Shown: in pieces, positions 27,326 to 36,075 of the stretch
How the letters are laid out: each line of letters starts with the position of its first letter
Numbering within the stretch: position 1 is the stretch's first letter
NCBI GenBank assembly: GCA_030601885.1
Contig: JAUWAU010000018.1
Location: 51,377-115,376, forward strand
DNA from: Armatimonadota bacterium
GTDB lineage: Bacteria; Armatimonadota; Zipacnadia; JAUWAU01
Reading direction: 5' to 3'
DNA: 64,000 nt
The notes under the pieces: model-generated
The model's input: the letters and a program-made list of their open reading frames with translations, nothing else
Told to the model about the DNA's origin: nothing
Database searches by the model: none
Position numbers and translations under genes: made by a program

Positions 27326-27344
27326 TCAGGGTGGGGTTCCGTAT

Positions 27345-28445
27345 CTAATCCCACGGCAGCAACACGGCCTTGATGGCTTCCCGCTTCTCCATGACCTCCA
27401 GTGCCACCGTTGCCTCCTCGAGCCGGTACGTGTGCGTGACCAGCTTCTTGAAGGGGAACCGGCCGCTTTGCACGAGCCGAATGGACTGGTGCAGATGCGA
27501 CGTGTCGCTCACCCAGACGCCCTGCAGATTCACGTTCTTGCGCGCCAGCGCCTCGTACAGCGCCACCGGCCACTCGCCCACGGGCGTAGCGATGCCGGGA
27601 ATAGAGTACGTGCCGTACGGCGCCACCATGGCGATGTTCTCGACCAGTGCCTGCGGCACGCCGGTGCAGTCGATGACGCTGTGTATGCCGATCCCGCTCG
27701 TCGTCTCCATCACCCACTCCAGCCGCTCCTCAGCCGAGCAATCGTCCACGTTGACGGTGCCGGTCGCCCCGAACTCCTTGCACAGCGCCAGCCGTGCCTC
27801 ATCCGCCGTCGTCCCGGCGACCCACACTCGCCCCGCGCCCGCCTGGAGACAGAAGGCCAACACGAAAAGGCCCACCGGGCCCGGGCCCAGGATGAGCACG
27901 TCGTCACCGGGATTGACGTTTGAGAGCAGCACCGTGTGCGCGGCTGTGGCGCCCGAGCACGTCGCTGCCACCAGCACCTTCGGGGCGATATCGCCATCGA
28001 GCTTGATCATGTGCGCGCCGGGCAGGAGGTGCAGGTATTGCCCGTAGCAGCCGCGGAAGTGCGGCGGCTCCTTGCAGGACACCGAGATCCCGTACGTCTT
28101 CCGCGTGAGGCACAGCGCCGGCTGCTTCTTTATGACGCAGTAGTAGCAGCGCCCGCACATGATGCCCCGCTCCCACATCACCGGGTCGCCCGCATTCAGC
28201 TCTTGGCCGAACAGGTCCGTCTTGGCCCCGCCGATGTCGGCCACCTCGCCCACGCCCTCGTGGCCGAGGATGATGGGAAGTGGGGTGCGAGGGTCTTCCC
28301 CCTTGGCGATATGCACGTCCGAGCCGCAGACGCCCGCCGCCGTGATCTTCACCAGCACCTCGCCGTCCGCGAGGGGCGATACGTCGTACTCGCGCATTAC
28401 GAGTGGTTTGCCGAATTCTTCGAGCACTGCCGCTTTCGCTTTCAC
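27345..28445 (-). CDS. Zinc-dependent MDR alcohol/polyol dehydrogenase
   Basis: 366 residues. Catalytic zinc ligands: Cys in GVCGSDVH and the His-Glu pair in LGHEGVGEV. Structural zinc lobe: CGRCYYCVIKKQPALC (four Cys, unusual spacing). Rossmann NAD(P) motif: VLILGPGPVGLFVLAFC. Members oxidise sugars, polyols or threonine. The first half is close to L-threonine/sorbitol dehydrogenases but the substrate is open. GTG at 28445 has GGAG with an 8-nt spacer; the frame reaches 28502. It is the first gene of the collinear minus run and diverges from the second MDR gene, with about 200 bp between. Confidence 0.85.
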   Translation of the reverse strand: MKAKAAVLEEFGKPLVMREYDVSPLADGEVLVKITAAGVCGSDVHIAKGEDPRTPLPIILGHEGVGEVADIGGAKTDLFGQELNAGDPVMWERGIMCGRCYYCVIKKQPALCLTRKTYGISVSCKEPPHFRGCYGQYLHLLPGAHMIKLDGDIAPKVLVAATCSGATAAHTVLLSNVNPGDDVLILGPGPVGLFVLAFCLQAGAGRVWVAGTTADEARLALCKEFGATGTVNVDDCSAEERLEWVMETTSGIGIHSVIDCTGVPQALVENIAMVAPYGTYSIPGIATPVGEWPVALYEALARKNVNLQGVWVSDTSHLHQSIRLVQSGRFPFKKLVTHTYRLEEATVALEVMEKREAIKAVLLPWD

Positions 28446-28643
28446 AGCGATCTCTCCGTGATCAGATTGCGTTCGGCTGCTACAACCGAGCTTGCGGGTC
28501 AAGCGTATGCCTGTTCGACGCCTCGGCGCACCTTCCTTCCCGGCGGGTCGCTCCTATGTTCCCCGGTCACGCCGTGCGGAGAGGCCAACGCGTCGCCACC
28601 ACCGAATACCCCGGCTGCAGCATCCGAAAGGAGCGTGAGCCCC
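28446..28643. other. Divergent intergenic region between two dehydrogenase genes
   Basis: The space between oppositely directed MDR genes must hold both promoters. I found no convincing -35/-10 pair or palindrome; AAAGGAG at 28627-28633 serves the plus-strand gene. Confidence 0.4.
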
Positions 28644-29678
28644 TTGCCACGAGAGCTGGTCGCGGTTGCCCTGAGGCAACCAGTGATTCGCGAGTACGAG
28701 GAGCCGCCGCTGGAGCCGAATCAGGTCCGCATTCGCTCCCAATTCAGCGCCCCGAAGCACGGGACGGAGCTGAGCGGGTATCGGGGGACGGATGCGCACA
28801 GCGTCGGCCAGTGGGACAGTGAGATGCACATCTTTCGCCCCCGTGAGGGCGCGCCGCCCCGGTTCCCGAGGTCGCTCGGCAACATCACGGTGGGGGAGAT
28901 CGTCGCGGTGGGCCCCGACGTGGACGGCTTTCAGGTGGGCGATCGCGTCTTCGGGCACATGTCGATTCGCGAGACGCACACCGTGCAGGTGACGCGCATT
29001 GAGCGCGCGCCGGAGGGCATGTCGCCCGAGGCCATCGTGTACTGGGACCCGGCGGAGTTCGCGCTCGGCGCCGTTCGCGACGCCAACATCCGGCTCGGCG
29101 AGCGCGTGGCGATATTCGGCATGGGCGCCATCGGGCTGATGGCGGCGCAGATGGCGAAGCTCTCGGGCGCCGAATGGGTCGCCGTCATCGATCCGCTGCC
29201 CATCCGCCGCGAGGCGGCGCTCCGGCATGGCGCCGACGTTGCGTACGACTCGACGGCGACGGATGTGGGAGAGGAGATCAAACGGGCCACCAATGGCGGA
29301 GTGGATGTCGCCATCGAGGCCAGCGGCGCCTATCCGGCGCTGCACGAGGCCATCCGCTGCGCCCACCTCGGCGGCCTCGTGGTGCCGCTGGCGTACTACG
29401 AGGGCGAGGCGAGGGGGCTGCGCCTGGGCGATGAGTGGCACTTCAACCGCATCACGATGGCCTCGAGCCGCTCCATCAGCGATCCCAACCGCGATCATCC
29501 CATGTGGAACGCCGAGCGGATCAAGGAGCACTCATTCAGACTCCTCGAGGAGGGCAAGCTCAACGTCGAGGGCCTGGTGCACCCCATCGTGCCCTTGGAG
29601 CAGTCTGCCGAGGCCTACCGGCTCATCGACGAAGCGCCCGGGGAGTGCATAAAGCTTGGGGTCACCTATGACAGTTAA
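28644..29678 (+). CDS. MDR-family dehydrogenase lacking the structural zinc lobe
   Basis: 344 residues. The nucleotide-binding motif is VAIFGMGAIGLMAAQMAKLSGA, followed by VAVIDPLPIRREAALRHGAD. The structural zinc Cys quartet is absent and the catalytic Cys and His-Glu ligands of zinc dehydrogenases are not evident (the usual Cys position falls in SAPKHGTELSG). It resembles the zinc-free MDR proteins related to bacteriochlorophyllide or sugar oxidoreductases. TTG 28644 is chosen, with GGAG 10 nt upstream; GTG 28635 lies too close to that site. It diverges from the zinc enzyme at 28445. It may act on a keto-sugar or inositol-like substrate; this is inference. Confidence 0.8.
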   Translation: MPRELVAVALRQPVIREYEEPPLEPNQVRIRSQFSAPKHGTELSGYRGTDAHSVGQWDSEMHIFRPREGAPPRFPRSLGNITVGEIVAVGPDVDGFQVGDRVFGHMSIRETHTVQVTRIERAPEGMSPEAIVYWDPAEFALGAVRDANIRLGERVAIFGMGAIGLMAAQMAKLSGAEWVAVIDPLPIRREAALRHGADVAYDSTATDVGEEIKRATNGGVDVAIEASGAYPALHEAIRCAHLGGLVVPLAYYEGEARGLRLGDEWHFNRITMASSRSISDPNRDHPMWNAERIKEHSFRLLEEGKLNVEGLVHPIVPLEQSAEAYRLIDEAPGECIKLGVTYDS

Positions 29679-30026
29679 AGACTGGCGTGCCACGGGTTGC
29701 TCGTCCCTGTCTGACTCGTGCTACGTAGCGAGCTACTTCGCAGAGTAGTAAGCGGGACCCCGACCGAAGGGTCAGGGATCAACCCGTGCCTCGTGAATGG
29801 GCCAGCGGCAGGGCGCAGATGCGCGAGCCGCGTTGTAGTAATAATTTTACATGGCGCGAGGAGGAATCTGCCGCCACGCATTGGAATAACATAGTGAATG
29901 GCGCTTGATCGGCATTGCTCGTTTGATTGTGCCCGCAGTTGAGGTAGCAGTAGGTTTGGTTTGGCGAGACATGTGCGTGGCATCGAGTTTAACGCACGTG
30001 TGGAAGGGGCTGGCAGGCGGTGACAA
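29679..30026. other. Intergenic region, partly AT-rich
   Basis: No coding frame with a ribosome site was found. Bases around 29830-29970 are clearly more AT-rich than the surroundings (for example gtagtaataattttacatgg), which may mark acquired or decayed DNA ahead of the hydrolase remnant. Confidence 0.4.
29758..29777 (+). terminator. Hairpin downstream of the MDR gene
   Basis: CCCCGACC, loop gaag, GGTCAGGG: an 8-bp stem with one mismatch, 79 bp after the stop at 29678. There is no T-run. Confidence 0.3.
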
Positions 30027-30906
30027 GTGCACGTTGTACAGGCCGCGAAGCTGCTGGTGCCGCGCGACGGCGGCGAGACGTATCGACGACAGTGGGAGTT
30101 CAACGCGCAGAACCGGGACAGGGTCGACGCGGTGCTGCTCGTGACGTGGAACGACTACACGGAAGCCACCTGCATCGAGCCGACGGTGGAGCATGGGCTT
30201 CGGGAGATGGAAACGACCGAGCGCGATGTCGGCGGCGTTCAAGGGCGTACCGTCCGACCCATCGAGAATCGGTCTCCCCGTGCGCCTCTTCCGATTGCGC
30301 CAGCAGGCGCGCTTCCTCGAGAGGACGGGCTGCCCGCTGGAGGCGCTCACCTCGCAGCTCGACACAGCCGCAGTGCTGATCGGCGAGGGCGAGCGCCGGG
30401 AGGCCGCCGATATCCTCGACGAGGCGCGGGGCGTTGCCGAGGCCCTCGACGAGCGTATCACCGAAGACGTCATCACCGTCGCATACCCCGGCGAGAGCAT
30501 CGCGCTGACGGCGCCCGCGGCGGAGCTCAACGGCGCATTGGATCTGGCGAAGCCCCTCGGCCTCCGCTTCGACGACGACCTGGCCCGCCGGCTGCGCGAC
30601 CACAACTTCGAGGGCCACCTGGAGTTCGAATACCTGGACGACGGGGACAAGCAGTTCTGGGTGCTCACTGACCCGGCCCGGCCCGACGTCCGCACAAAGC
30701 GCAACGTCGCGCGGCTCTACTCAGAGGTATGCCGCATCAAGAAGGACGACACCGGCCAATGGGTCTCGGCCAAGGTGGAGGTCTACAAGGTCAACAGCGC
30801 CTTCACCCACAAGCTCCCCACCGGCGCCGACTTCATCTTCGGCGGGGAGGGCGCCATCCGCAACATCCGCTTCATCTTCCGCATCTTCGAGCCAGGGGGC
30901 GCCTGA
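30027..30906 (+). pseudogene. Frameshifted 3' remnant of a glycoside hydrolase (GH71/GH99-like)
   Basis: The first frame (from about 30027) gives WEFNAQNRDRVDAVLLVTW and then NDYTEATCIEPTVEHG, the C-terminal strand of a GH71/GH99/WbsX-like barrel with a WND.TEAT..EP motif. Near 30219-30235 the meaningful sequence jumps to the next frame: there, AAFKGVPSDPSRIGLPVRLF and RQQARFLERTGCP continue to a clean stop at 30906, while the first frame turns into Arg/Pro-rich nonsense. One extra base (or two lost) explains this. The N-terminal two thirds of a hydrolase are missing. A separate 237-residue protein starting at 30193 is possible but would begin inside the conserved block. Confidence 0.6.
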
Positions 30907-30943
30907 CCACGCGGCTTCGGATCCGGGATTGGCACAACACGTA

Positions 30944-30966
30944 GGGGCGACCCACCGGGTCGCCCC
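30944..30966. terminator. Perfect 10-bp hairpin between convergent genes
   Basis: GGGGCGACCC, loop acc, GGGTCGCCCC, placed between the remnant ending at 30906 and the TM2 gene ending at 31004. A likely bidirectional terminator without a U-tract. Confidence 0.45.
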
Positions 30967-31003
30967 ATTCTGCTTGTGCTCCGCTCTCCGCAGCCCAATG
31001 GCC

Positions 31004-31468
31004 CTAGCGCGGCTCGGGCTGAGCGGTCTCCTCCGCGTACATGCGTCGATTGATGCCCTGGGCCGAAGAGTAGGCGTCGATCATCCCCAGAATCCACAGA
31101 ACGGGCGTAGTGATGAAGCCGATCACCACCAAGCACAATAGCCACGATACGCCGTACAGGATGATGAACACGACGCCCTTCCCGATCTGTCCATTGTAGA
31201 TCTGGCCCAATCCCATAAACAGGAAGGACAGAACGGCCCCAATGGACGGGTTCTTGTAGAACACGGGAGGCGGAGCAGCGGGGCCGGGCGCGGCGTAGTG
31301 GTACGATTGGGGGGACTGCAGGCTTTGTGACTGAGGCGGTGAAGCAGAGGGCACCATATGCGCAGTGTGTGTCGGTGCGCCTTCCCATCCTGTCCCGCAA
31401 CGCTGGCAGTGCGCGAGGGCGCTCGAGGTCATGTTGGCACAGTGTGGACATCTCACCGCGTCGGCCAT
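31004..31468 (-). CDS. TM2-domain protein with an N-terminal zinc ribbon
   Basis: 154 residues. A short zinc ribbon (CPHCANMTSSALAHCQRCG) is followed by a Pro/Ser/Gln-rich linker and a C-terminal TM2-type membrane pair: IGAVLSFLFMGLGQIYNGQ, then IGKGVVFIILYGVSWLLCL, a GxxxPVLWILGMIDAY turn and a basic tail. TM2 proteins are small membrane proteins of uncertain role. The ATG at 31468 has GGAGGAG; the frame is open to 31501. It stands alone, 123 bp downstream of the surface-protein gene on the same strand. Confidence 0.75.
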   Translation of the reverse strand: MADAVRCPHCANMTSSALAHCQRCGTGWEGAPTHTAHMVPSASPPQSQSLQSPQSYHYAAPGPAAPPPVFYKNPSIGAVLSFLFMGLGQIYNGQIGKGVVFIILYGVSWLLCLVVIGFITTPVLWILGMIDAYSSAQGINRRMYAEETAQPEPR

Positions 31469-31591
31469 CGAAGTCTCCTCCTTCTCAATCAAAGCCGTCA
31501 AGGTGCCTCACAGACGGCGCCTCCTTGCAATCAGCTCTCCTCGTTGATCATCGGGAGCCCGCCAGGCACGGTGGCGCAGTCAGCAGGGAGG

Positions 31592-34186
31592 CTATTTCGG
31601 CCACTGGGGTGCCAGTACTGCGAGCCGAACATATACGGCATTGGGCTCGCGCGTGATCTTCATACTGATCGCTTCTCGGAGCAGCGCCGTGCCAGCCTCT
31701 CGACCGACGCCCACTCTTTCCATCTGTACGCGGATTTGGCGTCGCGCATCGTCTTGGGCCTGCATCTCCGTTCGGCCCTTGCCGGTTCCCACGAAGACAG
31801 GAGCCACAAGGTCCCCGTCTCGGATATCCCCGCGCCGATGCTCGAGGTAACTCCCGTGCGCCTCGGCCTCGATGAATTGGGGGCCGACGTATCTGATCTG
31901 CAGGATGCCTGCAATCTGGGGGCGGGTGTTCGTCGGCCTGCCATCCGGGCCGATCTCGGCGATCCGCTGCACAGCCGCGAGCAGTTGGCCAACGGCGAGA
32001 TGGTCGCACCACGAGCCTCCGCTTGCGTTCACCACTACCTTCGGCCATCGCTGCGCGTCGGACACGGCCAGCTGCCACGGCCGCTCCGCCTTCGATGCGC
32101 CCGGGTCCTCCGCTGAGCCCGTCTCCGTCTCTGCACGTGCGGGCCCGGTCGTGGTCGCCTCCTGGGGCTGCTGCTCCTGAGCCGGGGGCGCCAAGCGTGT
32201 CTCAGCATCGTCTTCTTGTGGGCGCGCAGCTTCGGCCGACTGGGCTGGCTCTTCGGTTCCGCGCACATCGGCCGCGATCAGTGCCGTCGGCTCATTCCAC
32301 GGCTTGATGTCATCAGCCCACACGGCGTGCTCCTGCAGGCTCTGCAACCCGTCACGTAGCGCCTCCTGCAGGCAGATCTGCCCTGCCTTGTAGGTACCCT
32401 CCTCCCACACGCTCCTGGCTGGCGGCAAGGGAGGCTCGTCCGGTACCCCGTCTTCGCCTCTTGCCTTCACGCGCTTCGCGCCCAGCGATCTGCGCTCCCC
32501 CTCCGACGTCATGGACAGTTCGCGTGACCAGAGCAGCTCGTGCGCGTCCAAGTCGACGACCTGCAGGAACCCTGCGAGAGTGATCTCGGGGGCCACGTAA
32601 CTCTCCAACTCATACTCTACCTCACGCATCCTGCCCGCCAGTTCGTGGTCCTCCTTCTGCTTGACTGACTCGTGCCACCGCGCCAGGTCGCGCTGGTACT
32701 GCCGGGAGCCCTGCCGCTCCCAGGTGCTCTTGCCGGGGTAGCGATGCCCACCAAAAAGGATCTTGGCGTCGGGGTCCGGCCTATCGCCCACCTCCGGTGG
32801 CGGGCCGAGCGGCGGCGTTAGGCGATGCCTCTCCCACCTGTGCACGGTTAACGGCTGAATGCTCCTGACACGCAGCAGTAGCAGCAGGTCTGCATTCGTT
32901 GCGCTCACAATGCGGGCAGCCCCGCGTGCATCGCGGAACGGTGAGGTCGCGCTCCCGCCGAGGACCTCGTGCAGCAGAGCGCCCCAATCCTGCGTGGACA
33001 CCACCCGCGCGATCTCCAGGCGAAGTTGGTCATTGACAGCCTGCTCCAATTGCTCCTGCAGCACGAGGCGCTCGCGGTCGACGTCTGGACTTATGAAATG
33101 CACGCCCACGGCTACGCGCTCGAAGGCGCTGAGGTCAACCAATGGCGCAACTGAGGGCTTCCCGTCTCCCCTCGACACGCGGGCGATGCGTTCGGCCAGA
33201 CCCTCCAAGTGTCGCGACGTCGGTGCGGCCAGAATCCACCCGGCACAGACTGCGTCGTCGACGGCCAGCGCTTCGACGTTGGCACTGCGACAGAACCGCT
33301 GCCAGGCTGTTAGCCCCATGCGATCAGGGGGGTCATCCGCAGCCTTCTCAGGCCAAGGCGCTGGTAGGGTCGCCAGCATCTCCCGTGTCACCTCTTCGTC
33401 TGCGTTCCAGTTCAGGAGCACGACCTTCATGTCGACGTCGCTCACTGCCAGGAACTCATCTACTGAGGCCAGCGGAAACGTCCTCGGCTCGGAGAACTCG
33501 TAGCAACCTATCAAGCTCTGTGCCGCTGCCTCGTCATTGCTGAGGGCTGCAATCCGCCACACGCGATACTCGCGCGTCAGGGACTTCTTCGACCCCGGCG
33601 TCACCCCGTCAGCGCCGTCCGCGAGCTCCCACAGCTTCTCGAGGAGCGCACGCGACCACGCGGCAGAGGGCACCTCCAGGTAGACCTGAAACTCGCGCAT
33701 GCCCGAATTCTGCACCCACAGCCGCATGGCGTGCGGTGCCTGGGTCTCTGCTGATAGCGCGGGAAAGACCTCGGCCTGGAGCGCGGCCAGACCTCGGGCC
33801 TCGTCGGCTGTCAAGGATGCGCGATCTACCACCACGACAGTCTCGTTTTTCTTGCGCCAGTTGTATCCGAGGAGCCGATGCTCCCTCCGGTCGAATGTGC
33901 CCACTTCCCCGAGAGGCATGTACACGCATTTGCCCTTGCGCAAGAGCGCATCCCCACAGATGGCTCTCATCACATCGTCTTGCGGCAGATTGGAAAGCAC
34001 GTGTACCGGCTCTTCCTTCCGGTACACGACGCGCTCCATCAGGAACTGGCGCTCGACAGGGGTGCCCTGCTCCCTGTTGAATAGGGCGTCCAGCAATGAA
34101 CCACGTTTCTCCGCGGCGGCCACGCTCTCCGGCGGGACCGCGCTGGACGCCAGAACAAGCAGTATCGCCCACGCGGCGGTGGTCAT
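31592..34186 (-). CDS. Large exported protein of unknown function with an LPP20-like C-terminus
   Basis: 864 residues. A signal peptide (MTTAAWAILLVLASSAVPPE) starts at the ATG at 34186, which has GAGGACGG upstream. The central part (about 350-620) resembles lipoprotein-associated domains (LSAFERVAVGVHF, ADLLLLLRVRSIQPL). A long Glu/Ala/Pro/Gln-rich linker (about 655-710) precedes a C-terminal domain that ends AQDDARRQIRVQMERVGVG, like LPP20/FlgT-type proteins in which a DAR..A motif is typical. It follows the lipoprotein gene at 34243 by 56 bp, or overlaps it by 16 bp if an earlier start is used. I do not recognise a family for the whole. It may assemble at the cell surface with its neighbour. 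Confidence 0.6.
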   Translation of the reverse strand: MTTAAWAILLVLASSAVPPESVAAAEKRGSLLDALFNREQGTPVERQFLMERVVYRKEEPVHVLSNLPQDDVMRAICGDALLRKGKCVYMPLGEVGTFDRREHRLLGYNWRKKNETVVVVDRASLTADEARGLAALQAEVFPALSAETQAPHAMRLWVQNSGMREFQVYLEVPSAAWSRALLEKLWELADGADGVTPGSKKSLTREYRVWRIAALSNDEAAAQSLIGCYEFSEPRTFPLASVDEFLAVSDVDMKVVLLNWNADEEVTREMLATLPAPWPEKAADDPPDRMGLTAWQRFCRSANVEALAVDDAVCAGWILAAPTSRHLEGLAERIARVSRGDGKPSVAPLVDLSAFERVAVGVHFISPDVDRERLVLQEQLEQAVNDQLRLEIARVVSTQDWGALLHEVLGGSATSPFRDARGAARIVSATNADLLLLLRVRSIQPLTVHRWERHRLTPPLGPPPEVGDRPDPDAKILFGGHRYPGKSTWERQGSRQYQRDLARWHESVKQKEDHELAGRMREVEYELESYVAPEITLAGFLQVVDLDAHELLWSRELSMTSEGERRSLGAKRVKARGEDGVPDEPPLPPARSVWEEGTYKAGQICLQEALRDGLQSLQEHAVWADDIKPWNEPTALIAADVRGTEEPAQSAEAARPQEDDAETRLAPPAQEQQPQEATTTGPARAETETGSAEDPGASKAERPWQLAVSDAQRWPKVVVNASGGSWCDHLAVGQLLAAVQRIAEIGPDGRPTNTRPQIAGILQIRYVGPQFIEAEAHGSYLEHRRGDIRDGDLVAPVFVGTGKGRTEMQAQDDARRQIRVQMERVGVGREAGTALLREAISMKITREPNAVYVRLAVLAPQWPK

Positions 34187-34242
34187 CCGTCCTCGGATCA
34201 CAGCTGTCCCTCCCCATAGCTCCTGGCTGGCCGTTCCGGGGC

Positions 34243-35331
34243 TCACTTGAAGGTACACTCCACTCGGCGACAGTCCATCCCCGTTACGCGCAACCGTCCG
34301 TTTGACTCCAGGGCGCCGGCGACGGCAGCTTCCCCCTCCTTGGTGGTCACCTCCAACACAGCCACCTCTCCGGTCAAGTCCACGCTGTCTATCCGAACGC
34401 TGCAGTCTTTCAGGGCGTCTCGCAGGGCTCTCTGAAGGCCCGTGACGTCCCCATAGGTGCGGATCTCAAGCACGCGGACGCGCGTGATGGGCTTGCCGTA
34501 GGCGTTGAGCATCGCCCTGACGAGGCGCAGTTTGGCCTCGCTCGCACCCTTCTGCAGCGCCATCTTGGCGGCAATCTCCGGCGCCCCTGCACGGGCAGCG
34601 GCCTGCGGACTTGCGACTGACGCAAGGACACGTGCCGTTGCCGTCTCCACGACCTTGACCTCAACGCGGGCTTCGAATCCTCCCTCGGGGCACTCCGCGG
34701 CGAAGCTCTGCCCGACCACCAGCAAGCTGGCACGCAGTTCACGTGTCAGCGCGCCCAGTGCCTCCTTGTCTCCCTCCGCGGCTCGGAAGAGCTTCTCCCG
34801 GCCGATCACTCGCTCCGCCTGCGCTACATCCACGACTTGGAAACCATACCCCCCGAACGCGCCGACCAACTCCGTCTCCACGGCTGGGTCAGGTATGGGC
34901 CGCCGCCGCAGCACCGTCTCACTCGTGCAGACCACCAAGCGCGGGGTGATCTCCCCGAAGAGGACACGAACCAGGTCGCGAATCAACTGCACACCGTTCA
35001 GCTCAACGTAGAAGGCCTGCCGCCGCGGCGACACCTTGCGCACGTACCGGTCCGGACGTGAAGTGATCTGCCGCTGCAGTTCCTCCGCCCAGACATCGTA
35101 CACGTCACGATGTAGAATATGTCGCGCCACCAGCCACTGTACACTCTCGGTCACGGCTTGCGTTTGCGTGGTCGCTGTCGACCTGAGCGTCATGGTGTCG
35201 TCGCCCCACGCGTCCATCTCGACTTCGGCAGCACCGGGGCATCCGCAGAGAGCGAAGCAGAGCAAGGCGAGTAGGGGACACGCAATGGGAACTACTGATC
35301 TTCTGTGAGCAATGCACTGACAGAGCATCAT
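34243..35331 (-). CDS. Lipoprotein resembling FlgT/CsgG-type assembly factors
   Basis: 362 residues. Lipobox LCGC (28-31) after a hydrophobic leader; the mature part begins PGAAEVEMDAWG. Early region: STATTQTQAVTESVQWLVARHILHRDV is the Ala-rich helix seen in FlgT/LPP20 N-terminal domains. Middle (about 130-240): ITPRLVVCTSETVLRRRP and LLVVGQSFAAECPEGG with KVVETATARVLASV, similar to FlgT-C/CsgG-like folds. C-terminus: RVRVLEIRTYGDVTGLQRAL and VAVLEVTTKEGEAAV repeats. The start is the first ATG of an ATGATG pair, with GAGGGAGGGG upstream. It precedes the large exported protein. Function is inferred from fold likeness only. Confidence 0.65.
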   Translation of the reverse strand: MMLCQCIAHRRSVVPIACPLLALLCFALCGCPGAAEVEMDAWGDDTMTLRSTATTQTQAVTESVQWLVARHILHRDVYDVWAEELQRQITSRPDRYVRKVSPRRQAFYVELNGVQLIRDLVRVLFGEITPRLVVCTSETVLRRRPIPDPAVETELVGAFGGYGFQVVDVAQAERVIGREKLFRAAEGDKEALGALTRELRASLLVVGQSFAAECPEGGFEARVEVKVVETATARVLASVASPQAAARAGAPEIAAKMALQKGASEAKLRLVRAMLNAYGKPITRVRVLEIRTYGDVTGLQRALRDALKDCSVRIDSVDLTGEVAVLEVTTKEGEAAVAGALESNGRLRVTGMDCRRVECTFK

Positions 35332-35752
35332 CGCCCCTCCCTCTAGATAGGCTGAAGACATTGTTGGCTGTGCTCGGTCGTTCCAGGCGAGTACGTGCAC
35401 GCATTGCCAGTAGCTATTATGTTCGACAGTCGTTTCATTGATATGTTACTGTGATCCGCATCACTGCCTCAGACCTATATAAGTGAATTGAGGTAGATCG
35501 ATACGTGACAGCTCTTATAGTTCCACATCGATGCCTGTTATCCTCTCTGAGGTGCTTGACCATACGAGCTCGATACATCGGGCAGCACTGTGCGACTCGC
35601 ACCAGCCCCGAGAGGGATACATCGTCCTCCCAAAGACAGCCGCATTCCCGCAGCTGGGAACGCGGCAAAGGTGACACCGTCCCTCGCCCTGCACCCCGGC
35701 CCACCCGTCTTGCCTCGCCGTCTTCCGTCATCCAGTACCTAGTATCCAGCCT
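35332..35752. other. Intergenic region of about 420 bp
   Basis: More AT-rich than its surroundings between about 35410 and 35540 (tatataagtgaattg). It should contain the promoter of the minus-strand lipoprotein gene, but no -35/-10 pair with proper spacing was found, and no gene with a ribosome site. Confidence 0.4.
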
Positions 35753-36073
35753 CTACCCGTGCTCCACGCAGATGGGCGACGACCACGCGATCTGCCCGTC
35801 CTCCTGGATCACACGAATGTAGTAGTAATTGACGCCAGGCTGGGCGTCGCTATCCATGTAGGTGAACGTCACGTCCTGCTTGTCCGGCTGCGCGCTGTAC
35901 ACGTATGTGTTGTTCTTGCACACGCCCACTTGCGCGATCTTCCGCGTCCCCCGAATCTTCACCGACAGCTTCGGCGGGCGGGACGTGGCGAACTCCTCCC
36001 CCATGAAGTGCTTCCCGATGCGGTAGTCGAGAATGATGTTGTCCGTGGCGCCGTACGTGTGGCGGGCGCGGAT
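35753..36073 (-). pseudogene. 3' remnant of a DUF3604-type phosphoesterase-like gene
   Basis: About 105 residues of a C-terminal domain: RARHTYGATDNIILDYRIG, HFMGEEF, LSVKIRGTRKIAQVGV, then a final strand ending GVNYYYIRVIQEDGQIAWSS. In complete DUF3604 proteins this block closes a PHP-like barrel of 500 or more residues. Upstream of the conserved part the frame runs only into sequence that codes for another gene on the plus strand, so the 5' portion has been lost. Identification is from recall of the family and not from a search. Confidence 0.55.
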
Positions 36074-36075
36074 GG

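Noticed and set aside
25140..27923. A 927-codon open frame on the plus strand opposite the flavoprotein and dehydrogenase genes
   Set aside because: It is antisense to two well-conserved genes. Long antisense frames are expected in GC-rich DNA, and its product shows no recognisable domain.
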